A stretch of 64,000 nucleotides of DNA from Paludibacteraceae bacterium (lineage in GTDB: Bacteria; Bacteroidota; Bacteroidia; Bacteroidales; Paludibacteraceae), in the NCBI GenBank assembly GCA_017527495.1, contig JAFXPY010000014.1:18303-82302 (forward strand), given 5' to 3'. The notes below the pieces were generated by a model that saw only the letters and a list, made by a program, of their open reading frames with translations, ran no database searches and was not told the DNA's origin. The position numbers and the translations under genes are program-made. Positions 27,222 to 36,900 of the stretch are shown one piece after another; the stretch's first letter is position 1; the number at the start of each line of letters is the position of its first letter.

Positions 27222-27396
27222 CAATGTGAAATTTGCCCCGCTTCACAGACCTTCTAATTTACTAAAAAAACGACATTAAATTTATTGCAAGGTTGAGTGG
27301 CGGTTATTTTTTTGCTCTGTAATGAAGATTGACCTTGCAGAAAAGAGAAATAAATCGTCGATTGAAGTTTGAATTTTATTAAAGTTTTTTAAGAAA

Positions 27397-28770
27397 TTGA
27401 TAGACATTAATAAATATTGGCAAAACTGTTTGGACATTGTTCGCGACAATTTGAGCGAGTCGGCTTTCCGTACATGGTTTAAGCCTATCGTACCGCTGAG
27501 TTTTGAGAACAATGTGCTTACTCTACAAATTCCAAGTCAGTTCTTTTTTGAGTATATCGAAGAGAATTATATTGATTTACTCGGAAAAGCATTGATGCGT
27601 ATTTTCGGTACTCAAGTGCAGTTGGAATATAAAGTTTTGGTTGATAGTGCCAACAAAGTGGCAACCACTATTCCGAGCAATAATATTTCAGAACCTGCAA
27701 ATGTTGTCGTTTCGCCGTATGACAATCGTGTTCAGTTACCGGAATTAGATCCGCAACTCAATCCGATGTGCACATTCCAAACTTTTGTTGAAGGAGAGAG
27801 TAATAAGTTGGCACGCACAGCCGGCATAAGCATTGCAGAAAATCCGGGCAAGACAATTTTCAATCCATTGTTTGTATATGGTGGTTCCGGCGTCGGCAAG
27901 ACACATCTCGCAAATGCTATAGGCAATCATGTCAAACGCACCAACCCGCAAAAACGCGTTCTCTATGTTCCGGCAAATACTTTTGAATTGCAATACACAA
28001 ATGCCGTACTTACAAACAAACGCAACGACTTCATCAATTTCTACCAGACTATAGATGTCCTGATTGTTGATGATATTCAAGGCTTTGCAGGAAAAGCAGG
28101 TACACAAGACACTTTCTTCCATATATTCAACCATTTGCACCAAATGGGCAAACAACTGATTTTCACTTCCGACCAATCACCTGTTGCAATCAAAGATATC
28201 GACCAGCGACTCATAACACGTTTCAAATGGGGATTGACTGCTGAAATAACAAAACCAGATTTCCAACTCCGAAAAGACATTTTGCGCAGCAAAATACATA
28301 AAGATGGTCTTGAAATAAGTGACGAAGTTGTAGAGTTTATAGCCAACAATGTGAAAGAAAACATTCGCGATTTGGAAGGCGTACTTGTTTCGCTCATGGC
28401 CACTTCAACAATTTCAAACAAAGAAATAGACGTTCAGTTGGCAGAGCAGGTGGTAAGTCGAATCGTTGATGTTTCGCAAAACGAAATCACAATAGACCGT
28501 ATAGCCAACACCGTGTGCCAATACCTGAAAATTGAGACTTCGTCGATTTACTCCAAGTCGCGTAAGCGCGAGATAGCTTTGGCACGACAAATCTCTATGT
28601 ACCTAAGCAAACGCTACACCGACCGCTCGTTGAGTTACATAGGCGATTCTCTGGGCAAACGCGACCACGCAACTGTGCTTCACGCCTGCAAGACAATCAG
28701 TGAAACAATGGAGTACGACAGCGTTTTGCGCCAGCAAGTGAAAGAAATAGAAGATATCTTACACACTTAA
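27397..28770 (+). CDS. dnaA: Chromosomal replication initiator protein DnaA
   Basis: 457 residues. The N-terminal domain I (about 1-80, NCLDIVRDNLSESAFRTWF) is followed by an AAA+ domain with Walker A G-G-S-G-V-G-K-T-H-L near 155-164, Walker B V-L-I-V-D-D-I-Q near 221, and domain IV with the DNA-binding signature R-D-H-A-T-V-L-H-A-C-K near 428-438. It binds DnaA boxes and opens the origin. The TTG at 27397 is taken as start because it gives the family's usual N-terminus (M-I-D-I-N-K-Y-W) and no ATG fits. The long AT-rich leader may allow autoregulation. Confidence 0.97.
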   Translation: MIDINKYWQNCLDIVRDNLSESAFRTWFKPIVPLSFENNVLTLQIPSQFFFEYIEENYIDLLGKALMRIFGTQVQLEYKVLVDSANKVATTIPSNNISEPANVVVSPYDNRVQLPELDPQLNPMCTFQTFVEGESNKLARTAGISIAENPGKTIFNPLFVYGGSGVGKTHLANAIGNHVKRTNPQKRVLYVPANTFELQYTNAVLTNKRNDFINFYQTIDVLIVDDIQGFAGKAGTQDTFFHIFNHLHQMGKQLIFTSDQSPVAIKDIDQRLITRFKWGLTAEITKPDFQLRKDILRSKIHKDGLEISDEVVEFIANNVKENIRDLEGVLVSLMATSTISNKEIDVQLAEQVVSRIVDVSQNEITIDRIANTVCQYLKIETSSIYSKSRKREIALARQISMYLSKRYTDRSLSYIGDSLGKRDHATVLHACKTISETMEYDSVLRQQVKEIEDILHT

Positions 28771-28793
28771 TATATAACACATTTTAGCCACAT

Positions 28794-28825
28794 AAAGGCA
28801 CCTTAATATGGTGCCTTTGTCGTTG
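28794..28825 (+). terminator. Terminator after dnaA
   Basis: A 9-bp stem (28794-28802 with 28810-28818) is followed by TTTGTCGTTGTT, 24 bases after the dnaA stop. Confidence 0.7.
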
Positions 28826-28835
28826 TTATAAAACT

Positions 28836-31256
28836 ATGATTACAACAAACAGAATAGCACAAGTGCTCGCAGCACAAGTCGTTGGCAATAGAGATTACTC
28901 AATCTCATCGTTCTTGACAGACAGCAGAAGTTTGACTTTTGCCGACCAAACTTTGTTCTTTGCTCTCCGTACCGAAAGACGCGATGGAGCTATATATATC
29001 GACGAACTCTATGAACGCGGAGTCAGAGCCTTTGTGGTGAGCAAAGTGAGCAATCCAAAAAACGACGCAGTCTATCTCGTTGTGGAAAACACCCTGCACG
29101 CTCTGCAAAAAATAGCAGCCTATTGTAGGCAACAATATAATATACCTATCATTGGTATTACAGGCAGCAACGGCAAGACTATTGTCAAAGAATGGCTCTA
29201 TCAATTGCTCAAGAACGACTATGTCATTTGCCGTTCGCCAAGAAGTTACAACTCACAAATCGGTGTGCCTCTAAGCGTCAGCCTGCTCAACAAAAACACT
29301 ACATTAGGTATCTTTGAAGCAGGTATTTCAAAAGTGGGTGAAATGCAGACTTTGCAACAAATCATACAACCAACAATAGGCGTAATAACCAATCTCGGCG
29401 ATGCTCACCAGGAAAACTTTGACTCGCTCGAACAAAAATGCGACGAAAAGCTCAAACTTTTCGCTAATTCAGAAAGAATTGTCTATCCCAAAGACGACAA
29501 AATCATTGACGCTAAAATCAAAGCACAAAATTTCCTGCATACAATATCTTGGGGATTCAGTGCTGATGCCGATGTGCGAATTGTTGAAACAACTGACCAA
29601 CATATCCGCTTTGAATACCAAGGCAAGCAATCGGTTTGTCCGTTCAGGTTATCGTTCGTAGAAGATGCTTGTATTTGCATTGCAACAATGTTGTGCTTAG
29701 GTTACGACGCTGACACTATTGTTGAACGAATGAAACATCTTCAGCCTGTTGCCATGCGACTTGAAATACGTGAAGGACATAACGGCAATTTGATTATCAA
29801 CGACACTTATAGCACTGATATTTCCTCATTTAGGATAGCTCTTGATACTCTCGATTCTCAGGCAGAAGCCAACAAAAAGCAAAAGACTCTCATTATGTCG
29901 GACATTCTTGAGAACACAACAGACGAGCAAGGTCTTTACGCGCAAGTTGCCAAATTATGTCAGACACGAGATGTCAATAATGTGATTACAGTAGGGCGTC
30001 AGACCTCAAAATATCTTAATCTGCCTAATGTGAGGCATTATCTGTCAATAGACGATTTGATTGCTTCCAACTATTTGCAGACACTGAAGGATCAAGTTAT
30101 ATTGCTCAAAGGGGCTCATGCTTTTGGTTTCAAACGCTTAGTGCCGATACTTGAGAAACACCTTCACCAAACTGTGATGGAAATCAACCTTAGTGCCTTG
30201 ATTAGCAACCTGAACCATTTCCGTTCGTTGCTAAAACCAACCACCAAACTCGTCTCGATGGTCAAAGCCAATGCCTATGGCATGGGAGCTGTCGAGGTGT
30301 CGAAAGTTCTTCAGCATCATGGTGCCGATTATCTTGCTGTGGCACTATGCGACGAAGGTGTCGAATTGCGCAACCAAGGTATCGAACTCCCTATTATTGT
30401 CATGGACCCCGAGGAATATGCAATGGACGCTATGATTGCTTACCACCTCGAACCTAACATATACAACTTCACCATCCTGCAGCAGTTTGCCAACGCGGTG
30501 GAACGCAACAAAATAAATGTCTATCCGATTCATATAAAGATAGATTCAGGTATGCACCGACTTGGTTTTGACGAGAATAACATTCCAAAGCTGATTGATA
30601 CTTTGAAGCATTGTCCACAGGTGCAAGTGCGTAGCGTATTCTCGCACCTTGCCGGTTCCGACGACCCAAATTTGGACTATTTCACTCTCCAACAAATTGA
30701 GACTTTCAAACGCTGTGCCGACCAATTGTCTGCAGCCTTCGACTATAAAATTCTGCACCATATTCTCAATTCAGCCGGTATAGAGCGATTCACACAATAT
30801 CAATTCGATATGGTCAGATTGGGAATAAGTCATTACGGCTTCAGCTGTCTGCCCGACGTCAAACTTGCCAATGTATGCACATTGAAAACAATCATTTTGC
30901 AAACCAAAGAAGTTAAAGCAGGTGAGTCAATAGGCTATAACCGAAAGACTTATCTCAAGCGCGACAGCAAGATTGGCGTCATACCTATCGGTTATGCCGA
31001 CGGACTCGACCGCCGTTTGAGTAATGGAGTAGGCGAGGTACTTGTCAACGGAAAACGCTGCAAGATTATGGGAAATATATGTATGGACCAAGCCATGATT
31101 GACATCACTGATGTCGAGGCGCATCAAGGTGATGAAGTCATTGTCTTCGGCGACGGACTGCCTATAGAAGAAATCGCAGCCAAACTCAATACAATAACCT
31201 ACGAAATTCTCACCTCCGTCTCACCCCGCGTAGCAAGAATTTATTTTGAAGAATAA
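28836..31256 (+). CDS. Fused MurF ligase and alanine racemase
   Basis: 806 residues. Residues 1 to about 440 are MurF (UDP-MurNAc-tripeptide:D-Ala-D-Ala ligase), with the ATP loop I-T-G-S-N-G-K-T near 108-115 and N-D-T-Y-S-T-D in the middle domain. Residues from about 448 to the end are a type III-fold alanine racemase, with the PLP-lysine segment V-K-A-N-A-Y-G-M-G near 481-489 and I-P-I-G-Y-A-D-G-L and R-V-A-R-I-Y at the end. The fused enzyme makes D-alanine and uses its dipeptide in the last cytoplasmic precursor step of peptidoglycan synthesis. Such fusions are known in Bacteroidota. The racemase motif has Met where His is commoner (ANAYGMG). The gene is convergent with the MFS gene across a 9-base tandem repeat. 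Confidence 0.95.
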   Translation: MITTNRIAQVLAAQVVGNRDYSISSFLTDSRSLTFADQTLFFALRTERRDGAIYIDELYERGVRAFVVSKVSNPKNDAVYLVVENTLHALQKIAAYCRQQYNIPIIGITGSNGKTIVKEWLYQLLKNDYVICRSPRSYNSQIGVPLSVSLLNKNTTLGIFEAGISKVGEMQTLQQIIQPTIGVITNLGDAHQENFDSLEQKCDEKLKLFANSERIVYPKDDKIIDAKIKAQNFLHTISWGFSADADVRIVETTDQHIRFEYQGKQSVCPFRLSFVEDACICIATMLCLGYDADTIVERMKHLQPVAMRLEIREGHNGNLIINDTYSTDISSFRIALDTLDSQAEANKKQKTLIMSDILENTTDEQGLYAQVAKLCQTRDVNNVITVGRQTSKYLNLPNVRHYLSIDDLIASNYLQTLKDQVILLKGAHAFGFKRLVPILEKHLHQTVMEINLSALISNLNHFRSLLKPTTKLVSMVKANAYGMGAVEVSKVLQHHGADYLAVALCDEGVELRNQGIELPIIVMDPEEYAMDAMIAYHLEPNIYNFTILQQFANAVERNKINVYPIHIKIDSGMHRLGFDENNIPKLIDTLKHCPQVQVRSVFSHLAGSDDPNLDYFTLQQIETFKRCADQLSAAFDYKILHHILNSAGIERFTQYQFDMVRLGISHYGFSCLPDVKLANVCTLKTIILQTKEVKAGESIGYNRKTYLKRDSKIGVIPIGYADGLDRRLSNGVGEVLVNGKRCKIMGNICMDQAMIDITDVEAHQGDEVIVFGDGLPIEEIAAKLNTITYEILTSVSPRVARIYFEE

Positions 31257-31260
31257 TTTC

Positions 31261-31343
31261 TCAGAAAATTCAGAAAATTCCGAAATCTCCGAATCCTCGG
31301 AAAATTCAGAAAATTCGGAATTCTCGGAAAACTCAGAAAACTC
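31261..31343 (-). repeat. Nonamer tandem repeat between murF-alr and the MFS transporter gene
   Basis: Nine units of 9 bases (consensus TCNGAAAAT on the plus strand) run from 31261 to 31341, with two extra bases that touch the MFS stop codon at 31344. In the MFS reading frame past the stop, the units would encode a repeated F-S-E tripeptide with no stop codon. Confidence 0.85.
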
Positions 31344-32663
31344 TTAATTGACTTTTCTCCCAAAGTCATCGGGTATTTGTCGGTGGACAAGGAAGGTAAC
31401 AGCAAGTGTTACAAGGCATAGTGCCATGACGATGATGAAGAAATTGTTGTAACCAACCGATTCTTGCAGATAGCCGGCAAACATACCGGGAAGCATCATA
31501 CCCATAGCCATAAAGCCAGTGCAAAGTGCATAATGAGATGTCTTTCGCTCTCCATCGGCAAACCATATCAAATAGAGCATATAGGCTGTGAAACCAAAGC
31601 CGTAGCCAAATTGTTCCAAAGCAATGGCAGTGCTAATCCACAAAATATTGTCAGGTTGCGAATAACTCAACCATACGTACACAGCATCAGGCAGAGTGAT
31701 TGCCAATGCCATCCACCAAAGCGAGTGTTTCAGTCCGTAGCGGGCAACAAACAACCCGCCTAATATGCCGCCAATAGTAAGAGCAATGACGCCTACCGTA
31801 CCATAGATAATACCTACTTGTTCGGTTTGAAGCAATAAACCGCCATTGGTCTTTTGGTCAACGAAGAAGGGGTTGATAATTTTGATTAGCAGAGCTTCAG
31901 GTAGGCGATAGAGAAGCATAAACACGAGGGCAAGGCCGATGCCTTTTTTTGAAAAGAAGCTGACAAATGTCTCGCCGAAATCTCTCAGTATCTCACCGGC
32001 TGTTTTCTTTTTTTCATAATTGTTTTTCTCCACTCGTGGCAGGGCAAAGGTGTGCCAAAGTGTGATTACAGCAAACAGAACACTTGCACCGAGCAAAGTC
32101 ATCTGCCATGCAAATGGAATATTGCCGGTGCTCTTTTCTAAATAGCCTGCAAGCGTAATCAGCACGCCCTGACCGAAAATCATTGAGAGACGATAGAAGG
32201 TGCTGCGGATACCGACAAAAAGCGATTGGTCGCCTTCGTCAAGAGCAAGCATATAAAAACCATCGGCAGCGATGTCGTGTGTGGCACTCAAAAACGCTGT
32301 GAGCCAAAAAATGCACAGCATCACGCTGAACACTCCAATACCTGTTTCTGCAGCGGCTATCGTTTCTGCTGAAGGGTGAGGAATAGAGAGTGTCAAGCCC
32401 ACAAAACAAGCCGAAAGAGCAATCTGAGTCAGTATTATCCACCAGCGTTTGGTTCGCACAATATCCACAAAAGGACCCCAAAGAGGTTTGATTACCCACG
32501 GGAGATAGAGCAGACTCGTGTGCAAAGCCATCAAGCCATTGCTTACACCCATACGAGTGAGCATCATAACGCTCACATTATTAACTAAAAAATACGGAAT
32601 GCCCTCAGCAAAATAGAGAGTCGGAATCCAAAGCCATGGTGAAAGTTTATTGTCTTTTAGCAT
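31344..32663 (-). CDS. MFS transporter, AmpG-like
   Basis: 439 residues with about twelve membrane segments. The N-terminus (PTLYFAEGIPYFLVNNVSVM) and ALHTSLLYLPWVIKPLWGPF resemble AmpG/acetyl-CoA transporter-type MFS proteins, and ATHDIAADGFYMLALDEGDQ near 130 is the loop typical of this branch. AmpG-like proteins import muropeptides or related cell-wall fragments, but in Bacteroidota the substrate is usually unknown. Its start overlaps the pssA stop by 17 bases, so the two are likely co-transcribed and coupled. The 3' end abuts the nonamer repeat. Confidence 0.8.
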   Translation of the reverse strand: MLKDNKLSPWLWIPTLYFAEGIPYFLVNNVSVMMLTRMGVSNGLMALHTSLLYLPWVIKPLWGPFVDIVRTKRWWIILTQIALSACFVGLTLSIPHPSAETIAAAETGIGVFSVMLCIFWLTAFLSATHDIAADGFYMLALDEGDQSLFVGIRSTFYRLSMIFGQGVLITLAGYLEKSTGNIPFAWQMTLLGASVLFAVITLWHTFALPRVEKNNYEKKKTAGEILRDFGETFVSFFSKKGIGLALVFMLLYRLPEALLIKIINPFFVDQKTNGGLLLQTEQVGIIYGTVGVIALTIGGILGGLFVARYGLKHSLWWMALAITLPDAVYVWLSYSQPDNILWISTAIALEQFGYGFGFTAYMLYLIWFADGERKTSHYALCTGFMAMGMMLPGMFAGYLQESVGYNNFFIIVMALCLVTLAVTFLVHRQIPDDFGRKVN

Positions 32664-33387
32664 TGATTATGTTGTCAATTAGAGCAAGAATTATATAAAT
32701 TAAAATAATTGTTACGACTGCGCATAGAAGTGCTGTGATGAGAATTTCCTTGAATGCACCGATAATTATAGCGCAAAGAGCAGTGAGCACTGCGCAGCCG
32801 ATAAAGATATATCTGATTTTATTGTTTTCCCATTTGAGGTCGTGAAATTTCAGCGAGAAGAAAGGTATCTCCGACACGAGCAGGAAACACGAAATCAGGC
32901 TAAAACCGAGCAGAACCCAACTCCAAGCGGGGTTGATGTCCAACGATGAGAGTATGCAAATCAGTGGAGCCCAAAACAAGGCGTTTGCCGGTGTGGCAAG
33001 TCCAATAAATGATGTCGTCTGGCGAGTGTCAAGATTGAATTTTGCAAGACGCAGAATAGAGAATGCCGCCATCAAAAGCGAGATAAGAGCAGCCCAACCT
33101 ATGTGGTTGTAGGTGAATATGAAAAGCATTGTTGTCGGGGCAAGACCGAATGTAGTGGCGTCGGCAAGGGAGTCAAGCTCTTTGCCTATACCGCTACTTA
33201 CGCCAAGAAGGCGCGCACTCATGCCGTCGCAAAAGTCAAACAAAGCACCTAAAATAATCAGACAAAAAGCATAGATCAAATATGTTGGTTCACCATGAAA
33301 AAGAAGGGTGAGATAGACGGCAATGCAACCGCAAAGAAAATTACAACAAGTCAGTGTGTTAGGGATATACGATTTTATAGATTTCAT
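32647..33387 (-). CDS. pssA: CDP-diacylglycerol--serine O-phosphatidyltransferase
   Basis: 246 residues from the ATG at 33387 (M-K-S-I-K-S-Y-I-P-N-T-L-T). The frame stays open to 33447, but that upstream start would lie before the predicted transcription start, so the shorter form is chosen. The CDP-alcohol phosphotransferase signature D-G-x2-A-R-x8-G-x3-D-x3-D is visible as DGMSARLLGVSSGIGKELD followed by SLAD. Several membrane helices follow. It makes phosphatidylserine, the precursor of phosphatidylethanolamine, at the inner membrane. The downstream MFS gene overlaps it by 17 bases. Confidence 0.93.
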   Translation of the reverse strand: MKSIKSYIPNTLTCCNFLCGCIAVYLTLLFHGEPTYLIYAFCLIILGALFDFCDGMSARLLGVSSGIGKELDSLADATTFGLAPTTMLFIFTYNHIGWAALISLLMAAFSILRLAKFNLDTRQTTSFIGLATPANALFWAPLICILSSLDINPAWSWVLLGFSLISCFLLVSEIPFFSLKFHDLKWENNKIRYIFIGCAVLTALCAIIIGAFKEILITALLCAVVTIILIYIILALIDNIINAKRQ

Positions 33388-33416
33388 TTTTTTTTCTCGT
33401 GTTTCTAATACATACG

Positions 33417-33448
33417 CAAAGTTACAAAAAAAACTCGCAATTAGCAAA
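33417..33448 (-). promoter_or_regulatory. Promoter for pssA
   Basis: On the minus strand TTTG (33448-33445), a 20-base gap and TAACTTTG (33424-33417), about 30 bases before the pssA ATG at 33387. This decides the start codon. Confidence 0.75.
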
Positions 33449-33482
33449 AAAATGTTTAAATAAACTAAAAAAATAATTAGGT

Positions 33483-33870
33483 ATTCAAGTTTCGCATATT
33501 AATGAAATTCCAACATCTCGGCGTTCAACGGCGTTAGCCGTTGCATATTAATAGATAAATCAAGATTACAAACCCAACAACCACGTAGTGGTTGCACATT
33601 GTCAATTATTCAAATTTATCGCATAGTATTTTAATATGCAACCGCTAACGCGGTTGGGAGAGATGGAATGTGCATATATTTTCTATTAATATGAAACCGC
33701 TAACGCGGTTTTTCCCCTTTGAATCAGACATAAACAAGCACCTATAGTTTGACACATTAACTACTTGCGAAAATTGAAAACTATAATTTTGGGATTAATT
33801 GTTGATAATTGTTGACCAAAAACCTTTTTGTAAATTAAGCAATTCAAATAACTATTTGCGAAACTTGAAT
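33483..33870. repeat. Dispersed four-hairpin element, copy 2, with 14-bp inverted ends
   Basis: Bases 33483-33778 closely match 16311-16611, including the same four palindromes in the same order. In this copy the last two loops read CTAAC instead of CTAAA. The ends carry a perfect 14-bp inverted repeat: ATTCAAGTTTCGCA at 33483-33496 and its complement at 33857-33870. A diverged copy of the right end (TTGCGAAAATTGAA) at 33765-33778 sits where copy 1 has its own. No reading frame is seen, so it is a non-coding, possibly mobile or REP-like element in the gap between pssA and the DUF2723 gene. Confidence 0.85.
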
Positions 33871-33880
33871 TGTGTAGAAT

Positions 33881-33924
33881 ACAAAAAACAAGAAATCCCG
33901 CTTTTACATCAAAAGTGGGATTTC
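33881..33924 (-). terminator. Terminator for the DUF2723 gene (minus strand)
   Basis: A 14-bp stem with one G-T pair (33892-33905 with 33911-33924) is followed on the minus strand by TTGTTTTTTGT. It lies about 70 bases past the DUF2723 stop, beyond the heptamer repeat. Confidence 0.85.
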
Positions 33925-33935
33925 GGTTATCTATG

Positions 33936-33991
33936 ATCTTACTTCTTAGTTCTTGCTTCTTAGTTCTTACTTCTCACTTCTCACATCTATA
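33936..33991 (-). repeat. Heptamer tandem repeat abutting the stop of the DUF2723 gene
   Basis: Eight consecutive 7-base units (plus strand ATCTTAC, TTCTTAG, TTCTTGC, TTCTTAG, TTCTTAC, TTCTCAC, TTCTCAC, ATCTATA) end two bases from the minus-strand stop codon at 33994-33996. On the coding strand most units contain TGA, TAA or TAG. Confidence 0.88.
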
Positions 33992-33993
33992 CT

Positions 33994-36900
33994 CTATTTC
34001 ATCAACGATTGGTATCTGACAAATTCGGCCTCGTATTTGTCGGTCAGCTCTTTGTCGTTGTTGCGGTTGGCAGAGTTGATAACAAAATTGAGCACAGCCA
34101 AGTCGTGGTTGATAGTCGATTGGCATGAGCGTCGTTGTTCAGGAGTGAGGTCTATTGCCCAGCGCAAGAACTGGCGGCAATTTTCTGCCACTCCGTCTAA
34201 TATCTTATTACCTTTCTCTCTCTGACCGAGTCGGTAGTAGAGTACAGCCATATTGGCTGAAGTGTAGTCGTAAGACACATTATATCCAGGAAGGACTTGT
34301 TCTGCATAGTCAAGAACTTCGAGAGCACGTACGGTGTCGTGTTGGTTGTAGAGTGCCTCGGCAAGTTGCGAGAACATCATGCGGTGTGTGCGGCACATAC
34401 GCAATGTGTTTTCTTCCAAGTAGATACCTTGCATTGCCACATTGCCATAGCGGAACTTATGCATCATGTTGTCGTAGGTCTCTTCGATATTGACACGTGG
34501 CTGTCCGTCGGCACTACGAACAGGGGTGATTTGGTACGCCATACCGGTGAGCTCGAAATATGGTTCGAGACCGTGGTAATAGCTGTTGCCAACAGTGACG
34601 CAGTAGTACATCGGGCGTTGCCAGTTGTTGGTGCTGAGCATCTCGATTTGCATCATGTCGCTCTTGGTCAGTCGTGAACCTGTTTTGATGTTCACTCTCT
34701 GAGCAAGTTGAGCTGTGTCGTAGCGACAATTGCCTTGTGCATCTTTGAATGCAGGAGAGTTCAGTACAACATCAGCACTGACAGGCACAAAAATGTTCTG
34801 TGTCGGGATGTAATTGTCGTCGTTGCGTTTTGTGCGAGGATCATTAGAGAGCATGAAAGCAAAGGCATCTTTGACTGTGGCAGGCTGGTTGTTCTTTGTA
34901 TCGACAGCTACGACCTCATTAGTTCCTGAGAGGTAGTCCATTGGCTGCCATGAGATAGGGCATGCTTCCGATTCAAAGTACGGGCGTTTCATTTGCGAAA
35001 TATACCAGTCGGTCTGCACATACGACAAGTTGCAAACTCTCACGTCGGTGCGGAATCCCTCAACTTCCTGATTGTACCAGAGAGGGAAGGTGTCGTTGTC
35101 GCCGTTAGAGAATAGTATCGCATTTTTCTTGCACGATGTGAGATAGTTACCACCAAAGTCGCGGCACACGTACCGTCCTGAACGATCGTGGTCATCCCAG
35201 TTTTGTTGCGCCATCAAGGCAGGAACACCGAGGCAAAGAATGCATAAGCATGTTGCCACTGCACTCTTGACTTTCTCGTTTTTGAGATATTCGTTAATCC
35301 ACTCAATGAGAGCCATTACACCCAAACCAATCCAGATGCAGAAAGCATAGAACGAACCGGCGTAGGCATAGTCACGCTCGCGCGGTTGATAAGGTGTTTG
35401 GTTGAGGTACACAACGATAGCTAATCCGGTGAGGAAGAAAAGCAAGAAGGTGATGCTGAAGTTTTGCAAACCACGCTCTTTGCGTCCGAGTTGGAAAGCA
35501 ATACCGATAAGTCCCAACAAGAGAGGCAACATGTAATAGACATTATGTCCTTTGTTGTTCTTCAGTGAATCGGGTAGGTTGGTCTGGTCGCCGACAAGAG
35601 CATTGTCAATGAACGGAATACCTGTAATCCAGTTGCCTTTGTCGATTTCACCATAACCTTGAATGTCATTCTGACGACCGGAGAAGTTCCACATGAAATA
35701 GCGCCAATACATATAGTTGCATTGGTAGGAGAAGAAGAACTTCATGTTTTCGGCAAACGTTGGTTTTACGGCTGTGCGTCGTTGTCCGCAGTAGTCGTAA
35801 GATATTGTCTCGCCAAATTTCTTTTTCGAGTCAAGTTTGCCCCATACTTCGTATGCTTTTTTGTGACTGTCTTGTGTTGAATACATACGCGGGAAAAGCA
35901 TGTTGAACTTCGGATCCATGATGTATTTGGTGCGTTTGCCCGTTACGATGTATTCGTCTTTCTGATTGTCAGAAGTCTTTGGAGCCGGAGCATAGAGATT
36001 GCCGCCAATCTTTTCCTCCGGAATACACATGTTGCCTTCAATGCGCAGTGAAACAGGAGAGTTGAATGTTGCACCATATAACAATGGGCGGTCGCCATAT
36101 TGTTCGCGGTTGAGGTATGATTTGAGTGCGAATACATTGTCTGGTCCGTTTTGATCCATTGATGGTTTTGCTGACGAGCGAATCACTATTGTTGCATAGG
36201 TTGAATAACCAATCAGCATGACGGCAATCATCAACACACCCGTGTTGAGGATGCGGCTGTCGAGTTGTCCTTTGTTGTTCAGGTAGAACAATCCGGCGGT
36301 GAGACATGCTGTGATGAGTATTCCACCAAACACACTCTCGCCAAAGAACGGAATACCTACTATGGCAACGACAAGCACTGTTGATATGATTTGGCGAATG
36401 GCATTTTTCTCTGTGTATGTTTCGTACACAGCCCATGCAATGGCTGCTATAGTGAGTGCGATATAGACGAATAGTCCGGTGTTGAAAGGCATGCCTAAAC
36501 CATTGACGAATAGCAATTCAAACCATCCTGCCACGAGCACGAAGCCCGGTATCATTCCATAGAGCACCACAGCAAGAATAACTACCGATACGAGCATTGC
36601 GGCGATAAATCCTTTTACTGTAGGTTGGTAGCGTTTAAAATAGTACACTGCCACAATGGCGGGTATAGTCAGCAGGTTGAGCAGGTGCACGCCGATTGAA
36701 AGTCCCATCAGATAGGCAATCAGTATGAGCCAGCGGTCGGAACCGGCATCGTCAGCCACTTCGTCCCATTTCATTATGCACCAGAACACGACGGCGGTGA
36801 ATAGAGAACTGTAAGCATATACCTCACCTTCCACAGCACTGAACCAGAAGGTGTCGGAAAAAGTGTAGGCAAGTGCGCCCACAAGTCCGGCAGCCAATAT

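Larger units (their letters stand above)
26788..27396. other. AT-rich intergenic region between nadK and dnaA, possible origin-related region
   Basis: 609 bases with no open reading frame of note and many A/T runs. It contains a nadK -7 element and a dnaA promoter. The motif TGTTGTTAAA occurs three times on the plus strand (26945-26954, 27137-27146, 27152-27161). No exact consensus DnaA box (TTATCCACA) is seen; the nearest are two-mismatch sites such as TTATAAACA at 27082-27090. Divergent genes and the adjacent dnaA make an origin possible but unproven. Confidence 0.35.

Noticed and set aside
31261..31343. Possible CRISPR-like or terminator sequence between convergent genes
   Set aside because: The units are 9 bases without spacers, and no stable hairpin with a T-run is formed.
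33388..33447. Upstream start for pssA at 33447
   Set aside because: The extension lies at or before the predicted transcription start and would add residues unlike the family; 33387 is used.
33953..34225. Plus-strand frame of 90 codons starting in the heptamer tract
   Set aside because: It covers the repeat and the antisense 3' end of the DUF2723 gene; no support for coding.
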